Of a DNA stretch of 64,000 nt, positions 44,322 to 52,133 are shown one piece after another. The stretch spans positions 1 through 64,000 of the forward strand of contig CAYFFP010000002.1 in the NCBI GenBank assembly GCA_964342515.1, in the 5' to 3' direction. The stretch's first letter is position 1, and the number at the start of each line of letters is the position of its first letter. The notes under the pieces are model-generated. The model ran no database searches. It saw only the letters and a list, made by a program, of their open reading frames with translations, and had not been told where the DNA came from. This stretch comes from UBA5004 sp964342515. Lineage in GTDB: Bacteria; Patescibacteriota; Minisyncoccia; Phycocordibacterales; Zambryskibacteraceae. A program made the translations under genes and the position numbers.

Positions 44322-45171
44322 ATAACTTCTGATGCACGGGGCAGAAGTGGGCGCTCCTAGCGCCGACGACAATTCTTTTTATCACCCCTCGACAATTTTT
44401 CTTATGACAAGCGCGACCCGTCTGCCGATAGGCATGATGATGTTCTTGGAAATGGCCACGCTCGCCCTTGATATTCCTATAATCAGACATCGAGTCGCCG
44501 CCGAAGTGAATGCCGCTTTTCAAAGTTTCTTTCATTGCCTTGAACATAAGCTTCATGTTTTTCTCCGGAATCTTCTCGACAATAGACAACGGATGCGCCT
44601 CGGCGCGCCAGAGAATCTCGTCCGAATAAATGTTGCCGATACCGGCAATCAGCGACTGGTCCATTAAAACTTGTTTGATTTTGCCTCTCGGTCTTTTCAA
44701 AAGCTGTAAGCTAAAAGCTTTAAGCCGAAAGCCGGGTTCCAGCGGTTCTGGACCCAAGTGTTCCAGATGGAAACATTTTTCCAGTTCGGCAGTTTTTACG
44801 AGTGTAACCTTGGCAAACTTCCGCATATCAGACAGAGAAAGTTCCTTGTTATTGTCGAGTTTGAAGGTGAGCCGGGTGAAGGGGTAGTCTGGCTGATTGT
44901 AGACGAAGTGTCCGGTCATCTTCATATGTACAAGAATTGTATAGCCGCCAGACAAATGAATTAAAACGTTTTTCGCTCTTCTTTCTGCCTTTGAAATTTT
45001 CTGTCCGACCACCAATCTTTTAAATTTTTTAAAGAACGCCGGGTCTTTTATATTATCTTTGCCGTTATGGTACTTACTGCCGTAAGTAGTCATAACAGCA
45101 ACAATAATTCTCTTCCGCACGGTTTTATTTAAGCCGTTGACAGTTGTTTGTACCTCCGGTAGCTCAGGCAT
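44314..45171 (-). CDS. mutM: Formamidopyrimidine-DNA glycosylase
   Basis: 285 aa. The N-terminal MPELPEVQT gives the catalytic Pro/Glu. The H2TH region carries IAGIGNIYSDEILWRA. The zinc finger is CHKKNCRGVIKRIVVG...FCPVHQ with four Cys/His ligands, one of which (His) is not standard. Removes oxidised purines. An AGCYNNN array in frame encodes residues about 146-157. It shares 8 nt with the start of ruvA. Confidence 0.93.
   Translation of the reverse strand: MPELPEVQTTVNGLNKTVRKRIIVAVMTTYGSKYHNGKDNIKDPAFFKKFKRLVVGQKISKAERRAKNVLIHLSGGYTILVHMKMTGHFVYNQPDYPFTRLTFKLDNNKELSLSDMRKFAKVTLVKTAELEKCFHLEHLGPEPLEPGFRLKAFSLQLLKRPRGKIKQVLMDQSLIAGIGNIYSDEILWRAEAHPLSIVEKIPEKNMKLMFKAMKETLKSGIHFGGDSMSDYRNIKGERGHFQEHHHAYRQTGRACHKKNCRGVIKRIVVGARSAHFCPVHQKLFK
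44702..44736. repeat. Heptad array AGCYNNN x5 in mutM
   Basis: AGCTGTA, AGCTAAA, AGCTTTA, AGCCGAA, AGCCGGG on the plus strand. The encoded mutM piece is GFRLKAFSLQLL. Same unit number as the rsmA arrays. Confidence 0.65.
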
Positions 45172-45733
45172 TTAAGTTTTTCAGAGCGTGCCGGACTCGT
45201 TCGGAAGTGTCTTTGATTTCTTTCGGCAATTTCTTTATTGCTTCCCGCGCTTCGCGTTCGCTGTAGCCGAGAGAAACCAGAGCTTCCAGCGCGTCCCCCT
45301 CTGTTTTGGTATCTAGGCTCTTGTCGCTCTCAAGAATCTTTAATTTATCTCTAAGCTCCAAGACAATTTTCTCGGCGTTCTTCTTGCCGATGCCGGAGAC
45401 GCGGGTCAGATACGTGGTATCTGCGCCCGACACAGCCTGACGTAGAGTTGAAGGGGAGGCGACATTCAAGATGCCTAAGGCGGTCTTCGGCCCGATGCCG
45501 GAGATGGTGATGAGAAGCTCGAAAGTATCGAGAGCTTCTTTCTCCAAGAATCCAAATAGGTCGAGCGAAGTTTCCCTGACAGCTAGATGTGTCCAGAGGA
45601 AAATTGGTTGGGATAAAGTGGCCTCAAGCGCCACATCCGTTGTGACCGAAACCTTGTATCCAACGCCCGAGACATCCACCACCACGCTACCCGACTCCTT
45701 GTGCCGCACGGTGCCCGCTAGGCTTGAAATCAT
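45164..45733 (-). CDS. ruvA: Holliday junction DNA helicase subunit RuvA
   Basis: 189 aa from ATG 45733 (MISSLAGTV); an upstream ATG at 45742 is also possible. The first domain is an OB fold, then two helix-hairpin-helix units (LITISGIGPKTALGIL and VSGIGKKNAEKIVLEL), then the C-terminal domain (EALVSLGYSEREAREAI) that touches RuvB. It tetramerises on the junction. TGCTACACT (extended -10) lies 9 nt upstream on its strand. rpsT diverges 27 nt away. Confidence 0.92.
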   Translation of the reverse strand: MISSLAGTVRHKESGSVVVDVSGVGYKVSVTTDVALEATLSQPIFLWTHLAVRETSLDLFGFLEKEALDTFELLITISGIGPKTALGILNVASPSTLRQAVSGADTTYLTRVSGIGKKNAEKIVLELRDKLKILESDKSLDTKTEGDALEALVSLGYSEREAREAIKKLPKEIKDTSERVRHALKNLNA

Positions 45734-45759
45734 ATTGTCCATAGTGTAGCATCTCTCCA

Positions 45760-45999
45760 ATGGCAATTACACATTCCGCGAAAAAGGCTCATCGAGCGTC
45801 GCTCTCCAAGCGACAATTCAACCTTATAAGAAAAAATAAGGTCTCTGCCGCTATCAAATCTTTCAAAAAAGCTCCTACCCCCGAATCCTTCCGCCAAGTA
45901 CAGAAGGCGCTGGATAAGGCGGTCAAAAGTAAAACGCTCAAGCAGAACACCGTCTCGCGCAAAAAGTCACGCCTTTCTAAACTGCTCAAAAAATCGTAA
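45760..45999 (+). CDS. rpsT: 30S ribosomal protein S20
   Basis: 79 aa, Lys/Ala-rich helical bundle protein: HSAKKAHRASLSKRQFNLIRKNKVSAAIKSF and ALDKAVKSKTLKQNTVSRKKSRLSKLLK match the S20 pattern. It binds the 5' domain of 16S rRNA. A TAGCAT box ends 7 nt before the ATG. Confidence 0.93.
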   Translation: MAITHSAKKAHRASLSKRQFNLIRKNKVSAAIKSFKKAPTPESFRQVQKALDKAVKSKTLKQNTVSRKKSRLSKLLKKS

Positions 46000-46009
46000 T
46001 ATCTTCTTA

Positions 46010-46081
46010 CTCCCCGTCGTTCAACGGATAGGACATGAGATTGCGGATCTCAAAATTTAGGTTCGATTCCTAACGGGGGGA
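46010..46081 (+). tRNA. tRNA-Arg(GCG)
   Basis: Acceptor CTCCCCG/CGGGGGG, D arm GTTC-AACGGATA-GGAC, anticodon stem TGAGA/TCTCA with loop TTGCGGA (anticodon GCG), T arm TTAGG-TTCGATT-CCTAA, discriminator A. Bacteria usually read CGN with ACG (inosine), so G34 is unusual. Confidence 0.88.
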
Positions 46082-46086
46082 TATTT

Positions 46087-46563
46087 TTAAAACCCTAAAT
46101 ATTCGAGTACTTTTTCTACGAAGGGCATGGCGTGATACTTTTCCGGTAGGAATTCTTTCAGCGTATCGTCAAGCTTCTCGGCGTCTATATCAGGATCTAT
46201 GGGAATGATAATGAGCGGTATGAAGGCTTTCTCCGAGCGCAAGAGAATCTTCGGATGGGGGTGCTCGGTATCCAGCCAATAAGAATGGAGTGTTGAGTAG
46301 GGGTAGTGAATCCTGCCTCTGGTAATGCCGTTCTCGTTTACCACCACATGCACATCCTCCGGCGGACGATTGATGAAAAGGATAAGAGCAAAGACGCTTA
46401 CTAAGACGAGAATGCCGAAAATGATATTGCCGAAGATGACCGAGGCGACCGCCACGGAGATCGAAATAATGCCAACCGCCGTAAACCAATCCGAGCTTCT
46501 CTTCTTATGCTCGTGTTCCGGCGCGTCCCACTCGATTTTAAACGGAGCAACTTTCTTTCGCAT
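46087..46563 (-). CDS. Two-helix membrane protein, unknown function
   Basis: 158 aa. A charged N-terminus with EWDAPEHEHKKRSSDWF, two adjacent transmembrane helices (about 27-66), then a cytoplasmic alpha/beta domain (VHVVVNENGITRGRIHYPYSTLHSYWL..) that resembles a PH-like module found in bacterial membrane proteins. Common in related genomes as hypothetical. Function unknown. Confidence 0.6.
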   Translation of the reverse strand: MRKKVAPFKIEWDAPEHEHKKRSSDWFTAVGIISISVAVASVIFGNIIFGILVLVSVFALILFINRPPEDVHVVVNENGITRGRIHYPYSTLHSYWLDTEHPHPKILLRSEKAFIPLIIIPIDPDIDAEKLDDTLKEFLPEKYHAMPFVEKVLEYLGF

Positions 46564-46610
46564 TACTAAAATTGTATCACAAGAGATTTTGATTTATTAT
46601 GCTTGCAACT

Positions 46611-46692
46611 GGAGGGTTGGCAGAATGGTAATGCACCGGTCCTGAAAACCGGCGGGCGCAAGCCCTTGGAGGTTCGAGCCCTCCACCCTCCG
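46611..46692 (+). tRNA. tRNA-Ser(UGA)
   Basis: Acceptor GGAGGGT/ACCCTCC, long variable arm GGGC-GCAA-GCCC, T arm GGAGG-TTCGAGC-CCTCC, discriminator G. Anticodon stem CCGGT/ACCGG encloses CCTGAAA, so the anticodon is TGA but position 33 is C instead of the universal U. Confidence 0.9.
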
Positions 46693-46776
46693 CCTTCGGT
46701 CCGCCGAAGCGGACCTACGGCGTGATGAAATCCGCCAGTAGGTTTGCGAAGGCGACCTTCGCCTATAATGAAGCCC

Positions 46777-47007
46777 ATGTATTATATCTACAGCCTGAAA
46801 TGCAAAGATGGATTTTATATTGGTTGTACTGATAATTTGAAAGACAGAATGTCTCGTCATACTAAAGGTCAAGTACCTGCTACAAGAGACCGGTTACCAA
46901 TCAACTTAGACTTTTATTTTGCAATCGCAGACAAATACAAAGCTTTCGAGTTCGAAAAATATCTAAAATCAGGTTCGGGCAGAGCGTTTATCAAAAAACA
47001 TTTTTAG
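46777..47007 (+). CDS. GIY-YIG nuclease-like protein
   Basis: 76 aa from the ATG at 46777. YYIYSLKCKDGFYIGCTDNLKDRMSRHTKG has the GIY-YIG core (YIY...YIG, then R). The TDNLKDRM helix and FEKYLKSGSGRAFI match UPF0213-type small GIY-YIG proteins. Endonuclease activity is likely for the family but often unproven. TATAAT ends 7 nt before this ATG; the longer frame is not used. Confidence 0.85.
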   Translation: MYYIYSLKCKDGFYIGCTDNLKDRMSRHTKGQVPATRDRLPINLDFYFAIADKYKAFEFEKYLKSGSGRAFIKKHF

Positions 47008-47049
47008 ATAGGACGTGAGACGTTAGAACTTTAATGTTATACTTTGATT

Positions 47050-47466
47050 ATGCCAAACATAAAATTATTCCATATAATTTGTCTATTAGCAGTAATGGCC
47101 ATCATACACTTCACAGCAGTTTCTGTTGGCCTTTATGAACGGCCGGTTATTTGGATAGATAAAGTCTTACATATCATGGCTGGTGTTGCAATAGCAATGT
47201 CTTGGCTTTGGATTGTGCGAAGAGTATTAAAAATCTCTCTTGAAAATATTCCTACAATAATAACAATTAGCTCAATTGTCGGTTTTGTTCTACTCATCGC
47301 GCTCTTTTGGGAAGTTTTCGAGTTTGCATATTGGAAGAGTGCTCCAGAATGGGCAAATAAATTCAAATTTTACTCGCCAACAATTGTTGATGCTTTGAGT
47401 GACATGACATCAAATTTACTTGGTGGGATAGTATTTTCAATATTTGTCAGCCGAAAGAAACAATGA
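47050..47466 (+). CDS. VanZ/DUF2238-like membrane protein
   Basis: 138 aa with four membrane helices. DKVLHIMAGVAIAMSW, ALFWEVFEFAYW and DALSDMTSNLLGGIVF are the pattern of the VanZ/DUF2238 group (conserved His, Glu and Asp in membrane helices). Function unknown. Extended -10 TGTTATACT ends 6 nt before the ATG. Confidence 0.7.
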   Translation: MPNIKLFHIICLLAVMAIIHFTAVSVGLYERPVIWIDKVLHIMAGVAIAMSWLWIVRRVLKISLENIPTIITISSIVGFVLLIALFWEVFEFAYWKSAPEWANKFKFYSPTIVDALSDMTSNLLGGIVFSIFVSRKKQ

Positions 47467-47505
47467 GTAAAAGTTTGCATCTCATATTTTCAAACAGACA
47501 CCGCT

Positions 47506-47742
47506 TTATTCCTCCACCACTTCCACCTTGTATTTTCGCGCGATGAAGAAGAGATAAATAATTTCGAGGATACCGAGGGTATTGATAAGGAGAAGGGCTA
47601 CAAACCACCACTTCTGCCGGAGGCCGGCCGCGCGCCAGAGGGCGAGACCTTTCCACACCAGAATCCAGAGAATCATACCGGCGATCCATAAGGGGTGTAC
47701 TCCGGCCCAGTTCGCGAGGAGATTTATAGAGTCTATATCCAT
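47506..47742 (-). CDS. DUF5652-like two-helix membrane protein
   Basis: 78 aa: WIAGMILWILVWKGLALWRAA and KWWFVALLLINTLGILEIIYLFFIARK. It matches a small DUF5652 pattern common in CPR genomes. Function unknown. Its minus-strand start is upstream of the divergent ruvX gene by about 25 nt. Confidence 0.7.
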   Translation of the reverse strand: MDIDSINLLANWAGVHPLWIAGMILWILVWKGLALWRAAGLRQKWWFVALLLINTLGILEIIYLFFIARKYKVEVVEE

Positions 47743-47755
47743 CTTTTAATTATAC

Positions 47756-47761
47756 TATAAT
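47756..47761 (+). promoter_or_regulatory. -10 box of ruvX, leaderless
   Basis: TATAAT ending 6 nt before the ATG at 47768. Confidence 0.55.
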
Positions 47762-47767
47762 TGCACG

Positions 47768-48157
47768 ATGAGAATCATGGCGATTGATTTCGGAGCTAAA
47801 CGGGTGGGAGTGGCCTCAACGGATGAGACGGGCCGCTTCGCTCTGCCCCGCGCGGTGCTCAAAAACGACAAGAGTCTTCTTAAGGAAATTCTCGAGTTCG
47901 TAAAAAGCGAGAGGATAGAAAGAGTCGTCATCGGTGAGTCGAGAGACTTTAAGAATTTGCCGAATCCCATCATGCAGGATATAGAGAAATTCAAAAAAGA
48001 GCTCGAGGCAAAAGGTTTAAAAGTAATCCTCCATCCGGAAATACTTACTACTGTTGAAGCAAGGCGTGTTCAAGGCGGGACAAATATGACCGATGCCTCT
48101 GCCGCCGCGCTGATACTCAAAAACTACGTTGATACCATGTATAATGTAGAGCAATGA
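47768..48157 (+). CDS. ruvX: YqgF/RuvX family RNase H-fold nuclease
   Basis: 129 aa. AIDFGAKRVGVASTD (first Asp), VVIGESRDFKNL, and the final TTVEARRVQG plus TDASAAALIL acids are the YqgF signature. Processes pre-16S rRNA 5' end or acts as a Holliday junction resolvase homologue. It overlaps pilM by 4 nt. Confidence 0.88.
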   Translation: MRIMAIDFGAKRVGVASTDETGRFALPRAVLKNDKSLLKEILEFVKSERIERVVIGESRDFKNLPNPIMQDIEKFKKELEAKGLKVILHPEILTTVEARRVQGGTNMTDASAAALILKNYVDTMYNVEQ

Positions 48158-49629
48158 AGGCGCTCCCTAAGAAAAATATTTTTTCAGAATTCTTCCCCGT
48201 GCCGGAATACTTGAGACTCGCGAACGCCGGACTTGCTATTACCGATTCGAGCGTTAAATTTGCCGACCTACGGCATAAAAAGTTCGAGCAAATCCCTCTT
48301 CCTGAAGGTGTGGTCCAGTCCGGATTCATCAATGAGCCGGAGAAATTGACCGAAGTTTTAAAAGACACGGCCGCTCGCCACAAGCTCTCCTATGTCTACG
48401 CCACCTTACCCGAGGAGAGGGCCTATCTCTTCACCGCCGTTATCGATAAAGTTCCGGAAGAAGGGTTAAGGGATGCCGTCGCTTTTATCATTGAGGAGAA
48501 CGCGCCGGTAACGCTCGCCAACTCCGTCTTCGACTTTGACGTGGTCGGGGAAATCGGCGATTCGCGGCTCTTGGTGACGGTCTCGGTAATCTCCAAAAAG
48601 TTCGTCGATTTCTACGTTCAGGTGTTTGAAGCGGCCGGTCTTACGCCCGTTGCTTTTGAAATAGAATCGCAGGCTACCGCTCGCGCCATTATTTCCCAAG
48701 GGGATAACAGCACCCAATCTATCGTCAATCTCGGACAGAAGAAAACCGCTTTCTACATAGTGGAGGATGGAGTGGTGCAGTTTACCACCACTCTGCCGTA
48801 CGGAGTGGGAACGAGAGAGAGCAGCCACTCCCGTTTGGGCGATATCAAAACGGAGCTCGGAAAAGTTTTTACTTTCTGGAACGCTCGCGTCGAGAAGTCG
48901 GGCATGTCGGAGAAGGCGATTGAGAACATGCTCTTATGCGGCCCGGGTTCTTTTGACGAGAATGTCGTCAATGAATTCAAAAAAGATTCAGAAGTACCGT
49001 GCGAAGTGGCAAGCGTACCCGCGGAGTTTCCGGATGAAGCGTTAAATCATCTTCCTTTGGTCGGGCTTATGATGACTCGAGAGGACATGATGTATAAACT
49101 TCTGCCAGAAGCCGCCAAGGAAATTGTAGGGAGAGAGTATTCCGGGCGGCGCGCCGCTCTTTCCCTGCTGGTTCTCATTGTAGTTCTGATTATCGGTGTA
49201 GTGGGACTTTTCCCGGCTTATATCGGAGCCAAGGCGAAGAGGATAGAGATTGAAGAGCGCGTCAAAGTTTCTGGAAACTCCGCTATTTCCACCGAGAACG
49301 AAAATTTCAAATCGTGGCTTAAGAATATCAACATGAAGCTCGAACTCCTTTCCCCATCGTTAACACAGGATGCTTCTGAAGCCGTCGCTCTAGCTATCGG
49401 GGCTAAACCCTCGGGAGTACGAATCGCGACGCTAAACTGGAGGGTGGAGGAGGGAAGCGCTGTCCTCTTGGTTTCTGGAGTTTCTGACAACCGTCAGGCG
49501 CTTCTCGACTTCGAAAACAATTTGAATGATTCCGGCTACTTCGCGCAAGTTTCGCTGCCCTTATCGAGTTTGGCCAAAGGCAGCGATATTCCCTTCCAAG
49601 TGAATCTTCGTATCGATAAACAAAGATGA
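48154..49629 (+). CDS. pilM: Type IV pilus assembly protein PilM fused to a PilN-like domain
   Basis: 491 aa. Residues about 15-320 form the actin-like PilM: GLAITDSSVKFADL, VDFYVQVFEAAGLTPVAFEIESQATARAI, SIVNLGQKKTAFYIVEDG. A transmembrane helix follows (about 328-350), then a periplasmic alpha/beta region similar to PilN. In most bacteria these are two proteins; here they are one chain. It overlaps the PilO-like gene by 4 nt. Confidence 0.82.
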   Translation: MKALPKKNIFSEFFPVPEYLRLANAGLAITDSSVKFADLRHKKFEQIPLPEGVVQSGFINEPEKLTEVLKDTAARHKLSYVYATLPEERAYLFTAVIDKVPEEGLRDAVAFIIEENAPVTLANSVFDFDVVGEIGDSRLLVTVSVISKKFVDFYVQVFEAAGLTPVAFEIESQATARAIISQGDNSTQSIVNLGQKKTAFYIVEDGVVQFTTTLPYGVGTRESSHSRLGDIKTELGKVFTFWNARVEKSGMSEKAIENMLLCGPGSFDENVVNEFKKDSEVPCEVASVPAEFPDEALNHLPLVGLMMTREDMMYKLLPEAAKEIVGREYSGRRAALSLLVLIVVLIIGVVGLFPAYIGAKAKRIEIEERVKVSGNSAISTENENFKSWLKNINMKLELLSPSLTQDASEAVALAIGAKPSGVRIATLNWRVEEGSAVLLVSGVSDNRQALLDFENNLNDSGYFAQVSLPLSSLAKGSDIPFQVNLRIDKQR

Positions 49630-50138
49630 AAAAAGATACTATCTTAACGGTCTCGTTTCTCGGGATGCTCGTCCTGGGCATGCTCATCCTCCTGGGATTT
49701 AGTATTTACCAGATCCGCGGAGAAAACGAAGAAACCTCCCTACTTTTGAGCGCTATCGAGAAGAGAGCGGAAGAGGATGCCTTAGTGCAATCAATCAAGT
49801 CGCTCCAGAAAAGCGCCGAAGCGGAAATTCTCACCTTGGAAGAAGCGACTATCTCCGAGGCAGAGCTGGTCTCGGTTATTGAAAAGCTGGAAGAGGCCGG
49901 GCGAGCGCTCTCTCTTAATCTGGAAGTGGTTTCCGTGGATAAAATAGAAGATGATATGCCGCGCGTGCTGCTTGCTCTGGAGTCAGAAGGTTCTTGGCAA
50001 AAGAATTTTCTCCTGCTCTCCGCCTTGGAGGAGCTGCCTTATAAAGCTGTTTTGAGCGAAGCCACTTTGTCCAAAGAGGGATCAAACTGGCGGACGCGCG
50101 CCACTCTTACTCTGTATTTATACAACGGCCATGAATAA
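49626..50138 (+). CDS. PilO-like pilus alignment protein
   Basis: 170 aa: one N-terminal transmembrane helix (about 5-28), coiled coil (about 30-70), then a ferredoxin-like alpha/beta domain (LVSVIEKLEEAGRALSLNLEVVSVDK...). PilO forms a periplasmic dimer with PilN. Position after the PilM-PilN fusion supports this, though sequence evidence is weak. Confidence 0.6.
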   Translation: MKKDTILTVSFLGMLVLGMLILLGFSIYQIRGENEETSLLLSAIEKRAEEDALVQSIKSLQKSAEAEILTLEEATISEAELVSVIEKLEEAGRALSLNLEVVSVDKIEDDMPRVLLALESEGSWQKNFLLLSALEELPYKAVLSEATLSKEGSNWRTRATLTLYLYNGHE

Positions 50139-50424
50139 TCCCAAGAAATATTTAACATTAGGCAGAAGTCCAGAGAGCGACTGGAAGATTATCTTCATGG
50201 CGGCAATCATTCTTGCCGTCTTGGTGAGCGTTCTGAATGTCCACATGTTTATCAAAGTAAGCAGGGGAGAATTCTCCGATGTCTTCGAGGCGGGAGAGAG
50301 TGAGTCGGAGACGCTCGATCGGGAAGTTTTGAGAAGCACCGTCTCGCGCTACCGCGGAAAGGAAGCGGCATTCAGAAGAATCATCAATTCCGAGAGCGTC
50401 CCGGTCGTTGACCCGTCGATTTAA
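50131..50424 (+). CDS. Small membrane protein at the end of the pilus operon
   Basis: 97 aa with one transmembrane helix (about 18-40, IIFMAAIILAVLVSVLNVHMF), then a charged extracytoplasmic tail. It overlaps the PilO-like gene by 8 nt. Unknown function; a small pilus accessory is possible. Confidence 0.5.
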   Translation: MNNPKKYLTLGRSPESDWKIIFMAAIILAVLVSVLNVHMFIKVSRGEFSDVFEAGESESETLDREVLRSTVSRYRGKEAAFRRIINSESVPVVDPSI

Positions 50425-50446
50425 GAAAGTTAGGATACAAGCGATT

Positions 50447-50518
50447 GTCCCCGTAGCTTAATGGATAAAGTAAAGCTCTTCTAAGGCTTTGATGCAGGTC
50501 CGATTCCTGCCGGGGACG
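50447..50518 (+). tRNA. tRNA-Arg(UCU)
   Basis: Acceptor GTCCCCG/CGGGGAC, anticodon stem AAGCT/GGCTT with loop CTTCTAA (anticodon TCT), T arm starts CAGG-TCCGATT-CCTG, discriminator G. Three bases separate its end from the next ORF. Confidence 0.9.
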
Positions 50519-50521
50519 CAG

Positions 50522-51220
50522 ATGAACAAGATTCTCAAAGGCAAAGTGGCTTGGATTACCGGCGGGAAGAGGATCGGGCAAGAAATTGCTAAAGCACTGT
50601 CGGCACTCGGCGCGGATTTGGTCATTTCCTACCGCTCGTCGAAGAAAGAAGCTGAAGGAAACTCCCTCAATGCGCTAGTGCTTCAATGTGATGTAAGTGA
50701 TAAGACAAGTGTCGCAGAGGCAGTCAATAAAATAAAAGAAAGGTTCGGTAAACTCGATATTCTTGTTGAGCTAGCTTCTATATTTAAATCCGTAAAACTT
50801 GAAAATATAGATGAGAAGGATTGGGATGATAATTTCTCGGCGCATGTTAAGGGCAGCTTCTGGCCGGTCCAGCTCGGTGTGCCGCTTATGCCTAAAGGCT
50901 CGCACATTATTACTATTTCTGACCGGACCGCTCTTGGCCGTATCTATTCTGGTTATCTTCCTTATGTAGTGACGAAGTCCGCTGTGGCAGCTCTGACGCG
51001 CGCTCTGGCCGTCGAGCTCGGGCCGAAAGGAATTTTCGTAAACTCGATTGCTCCCGGACCGGTGTTGAAGCCCGATGATATCAGCGAAAAAGAGTGGCAA
51101 GAAATTCGCAATCAATCAATGGTTAAATATCCGCTTACTGATGAAGAAGCCGCGCGGGAATTCGTTGATACGGTCGTCAGACTCTGTTTTGTAAGGTCCT
51201 CGGGAAGTATTTATCCTTGA
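50522..51220 (+). CDS. Short-chain dehydrogenase, pteridine-reductase-like
   Basis: 232 aa. The nucleotide motif is WITGGKRIGQEIAKAL, of the TGxxxRIG type seen in pteridine reductases, rather than TGxxxGIG. Catalytic Tyr-x3-Lys is YLPYVVTKS, Ser is in TISDRTA. VNSIAPGPV is conserved. It may reduce dihydropterins or a folate precursor, which would fit the folA/thyA genes 9 kb away; a general FabG-like role is the alternative. ATG at 50522 is just after the tRNA. Confidence 0.72.
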   Translation: MNKILKGKVAWITGGKRIGQEIAKALSALGADLVISYRSSKKEAEGNSLNALVLQCDVSDKTSVAEAVNKIKERFGKLDILVELASIFKSVKLENIDEKDWDDNFSAHVKGSFWPVQLGVPLMPKGSHIITISDRTALGRIYSGYLPYVVTKSAVAALTRALAVELGPKGIFVNSIAPGPVLKPDDISEKEWQEIRNQSMVKYPLTDEEAAREFVDTVVRLCFVRSSGSIYP

Positions 51221-51238
51221 GAGTTTGGGAATTTGTAG

Positions 51239-51320
51239 TGAGCACGAGAGGATTTGAACCTCCACGCCTTGCGGCATACGCTTCTGAAGCGTACGCGTAT
51301 ACCAGTTCCGCCACGTGCTC
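51239..51320 (-). tRNA. tRNA-Leu(CAG)
   Basis: On the minus strand: acceptor GAGCACG/CGTGCTC, long variable arm, anticodon stem TACGC/GCGTA with loop TTCAGAA (anticodon CAG), T arm GGAGG-TTCAAAT-CCTCT-type, discriminator A. Confidence 0.88.
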
Positions 51321-51359
51321 GTGCAACCAGAGTACAATATATGATAACATCGTGCCATC

Positions 51360-51432
51360 GGGCGGTTAGCTCAGTTGGTAGAGCGCCTCATTTACACTGA
51401 GGATGCCAGGGGTTCGAGTCCTCTACCGCCCA
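51360..51432 (+). tRNA. tRNA-Val(UAC)
   Basis: Acceptor GGGCGGT/ACCGCCC, D arm TAGCTCAGTTGGTAGAGC, anticodon stem CCTCA/TGAGG with loop TTTACAC, T arm with GGTTCGAGTCC, discriminator A. It ends 3 nt before rluD. Confidence 0.93.
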
Positions 51433-51435
51433 CAA

Positions 51436-52125
51436 ATGCAAATTCTTTACGAAGACAATGACATCGTAGTCATAAATAAACCGGCTGGTTTAGTCGTGCA
51501 TCCTGATGGCAGGACAATAGAACCATCTGTGTCCGAATGGTTTGTTAAAAAATATCCGGGAAGTAAAGACGTTGGCGAAAAGCTTGGGGACATAGAACGG
51601 CCCGGAATAGTGCACAGGATAGACCGGGAAACTTCGGGAGTATTAATTCTGGCGAAAACTAAAAAGGGCTTTGAGTATTTAAAGAAGCAATTCCAAAATA
51701 GAGAGATAGAAAAAGTTTATCATCTGTTTATTTACGGTAACATCAAAGAAGATTCGGGAGTGATCGAACTGCCAATATCGAGAAGCAAGAAAGATTTCAG
51801 GAAACGAGTGGCCCTTCGACAAGCTCAGGGTAAGCAAGCGGTTACGGAATTTAAAGTGCTCAAGCGCGCGGGCGATAAGTCGGTAACTTTTATCGAAGCG
51901 AGACCGAAGACCGGCAGGACGCACCAACTTCGGGCCCACTTCCGCGCGCTCTATCATCCGATTGTCGGGGATGGGCTTTATGCTTCAAAGCTTCCGAAGC
52001 TTCTTAGCTTCAATAGGTTGGCTCTCCATGCAAGACAGATAAAATTCAAAAATACGAAAGACGAAGAAATTTCGGTAGAAGCGCCGTATCCGGAGGATTT
52101 CAAGAAAGCTTCGAGTATGTTATAA
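51436..52125 (+). CDS. rluD: RluA-family pseudouridine synthase (RluD-like)
   Basis: 229 aa from ATG 51436. Catalytic Asp in GIVHRIDRETSGVLILA; KPAGLVVHP at the start and GRTHQLRAHF later are family motifs. No S4 domain. It isomerises uridines in 23S rRNA. Two repeat insertions are carried in frame: LRQAQGK from the CCCTTCGAC repeat (residues about 126-132) and the KLPKLLSF stretch from an AGCTTC-type repeat near residue 183. Confidence 0.9.
   Translation: MQILYEDNDIVVINKPAGLVVHPDGRTIEPSVSEWFVKKYPGSKDVGEKLGDIERPGIVHRIDRETSGVLILAKTKKGFEYLKKQFQNREIEKVYHLFIYGNIKEDSGVIELPISRSKKDFRKRVALRQAQGKQAVTEFKVLKRAGDKSVTFIEARPKTGRTHQLRAHFRALYHPIVGDGLYASKLPKLLSFNRLALHARQIKFKNTKDEEISVEAPYPEDFKKASSML
51812..51830. 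repeat. CCCTTCGACAAGCTCAGGG repeat inside rluD
   Basis: 19-bp imperfect palindrome, in frame as LRQAQG. The same sequence is known to me as a widely dispersed element of many uncultured genomes. Confidence 0.75.
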
Positions 52126-52126
52126 T
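52121..52126 (+). promoter_or_regulatory. -10 box of the 52134 toxin-antitoxin operon
   Basis: TATAAT ending 7 nt before the ATG; overlaps the rluD stop. Confidence 0.55.
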
Positions 52127-52133
52127 ATTTGAC

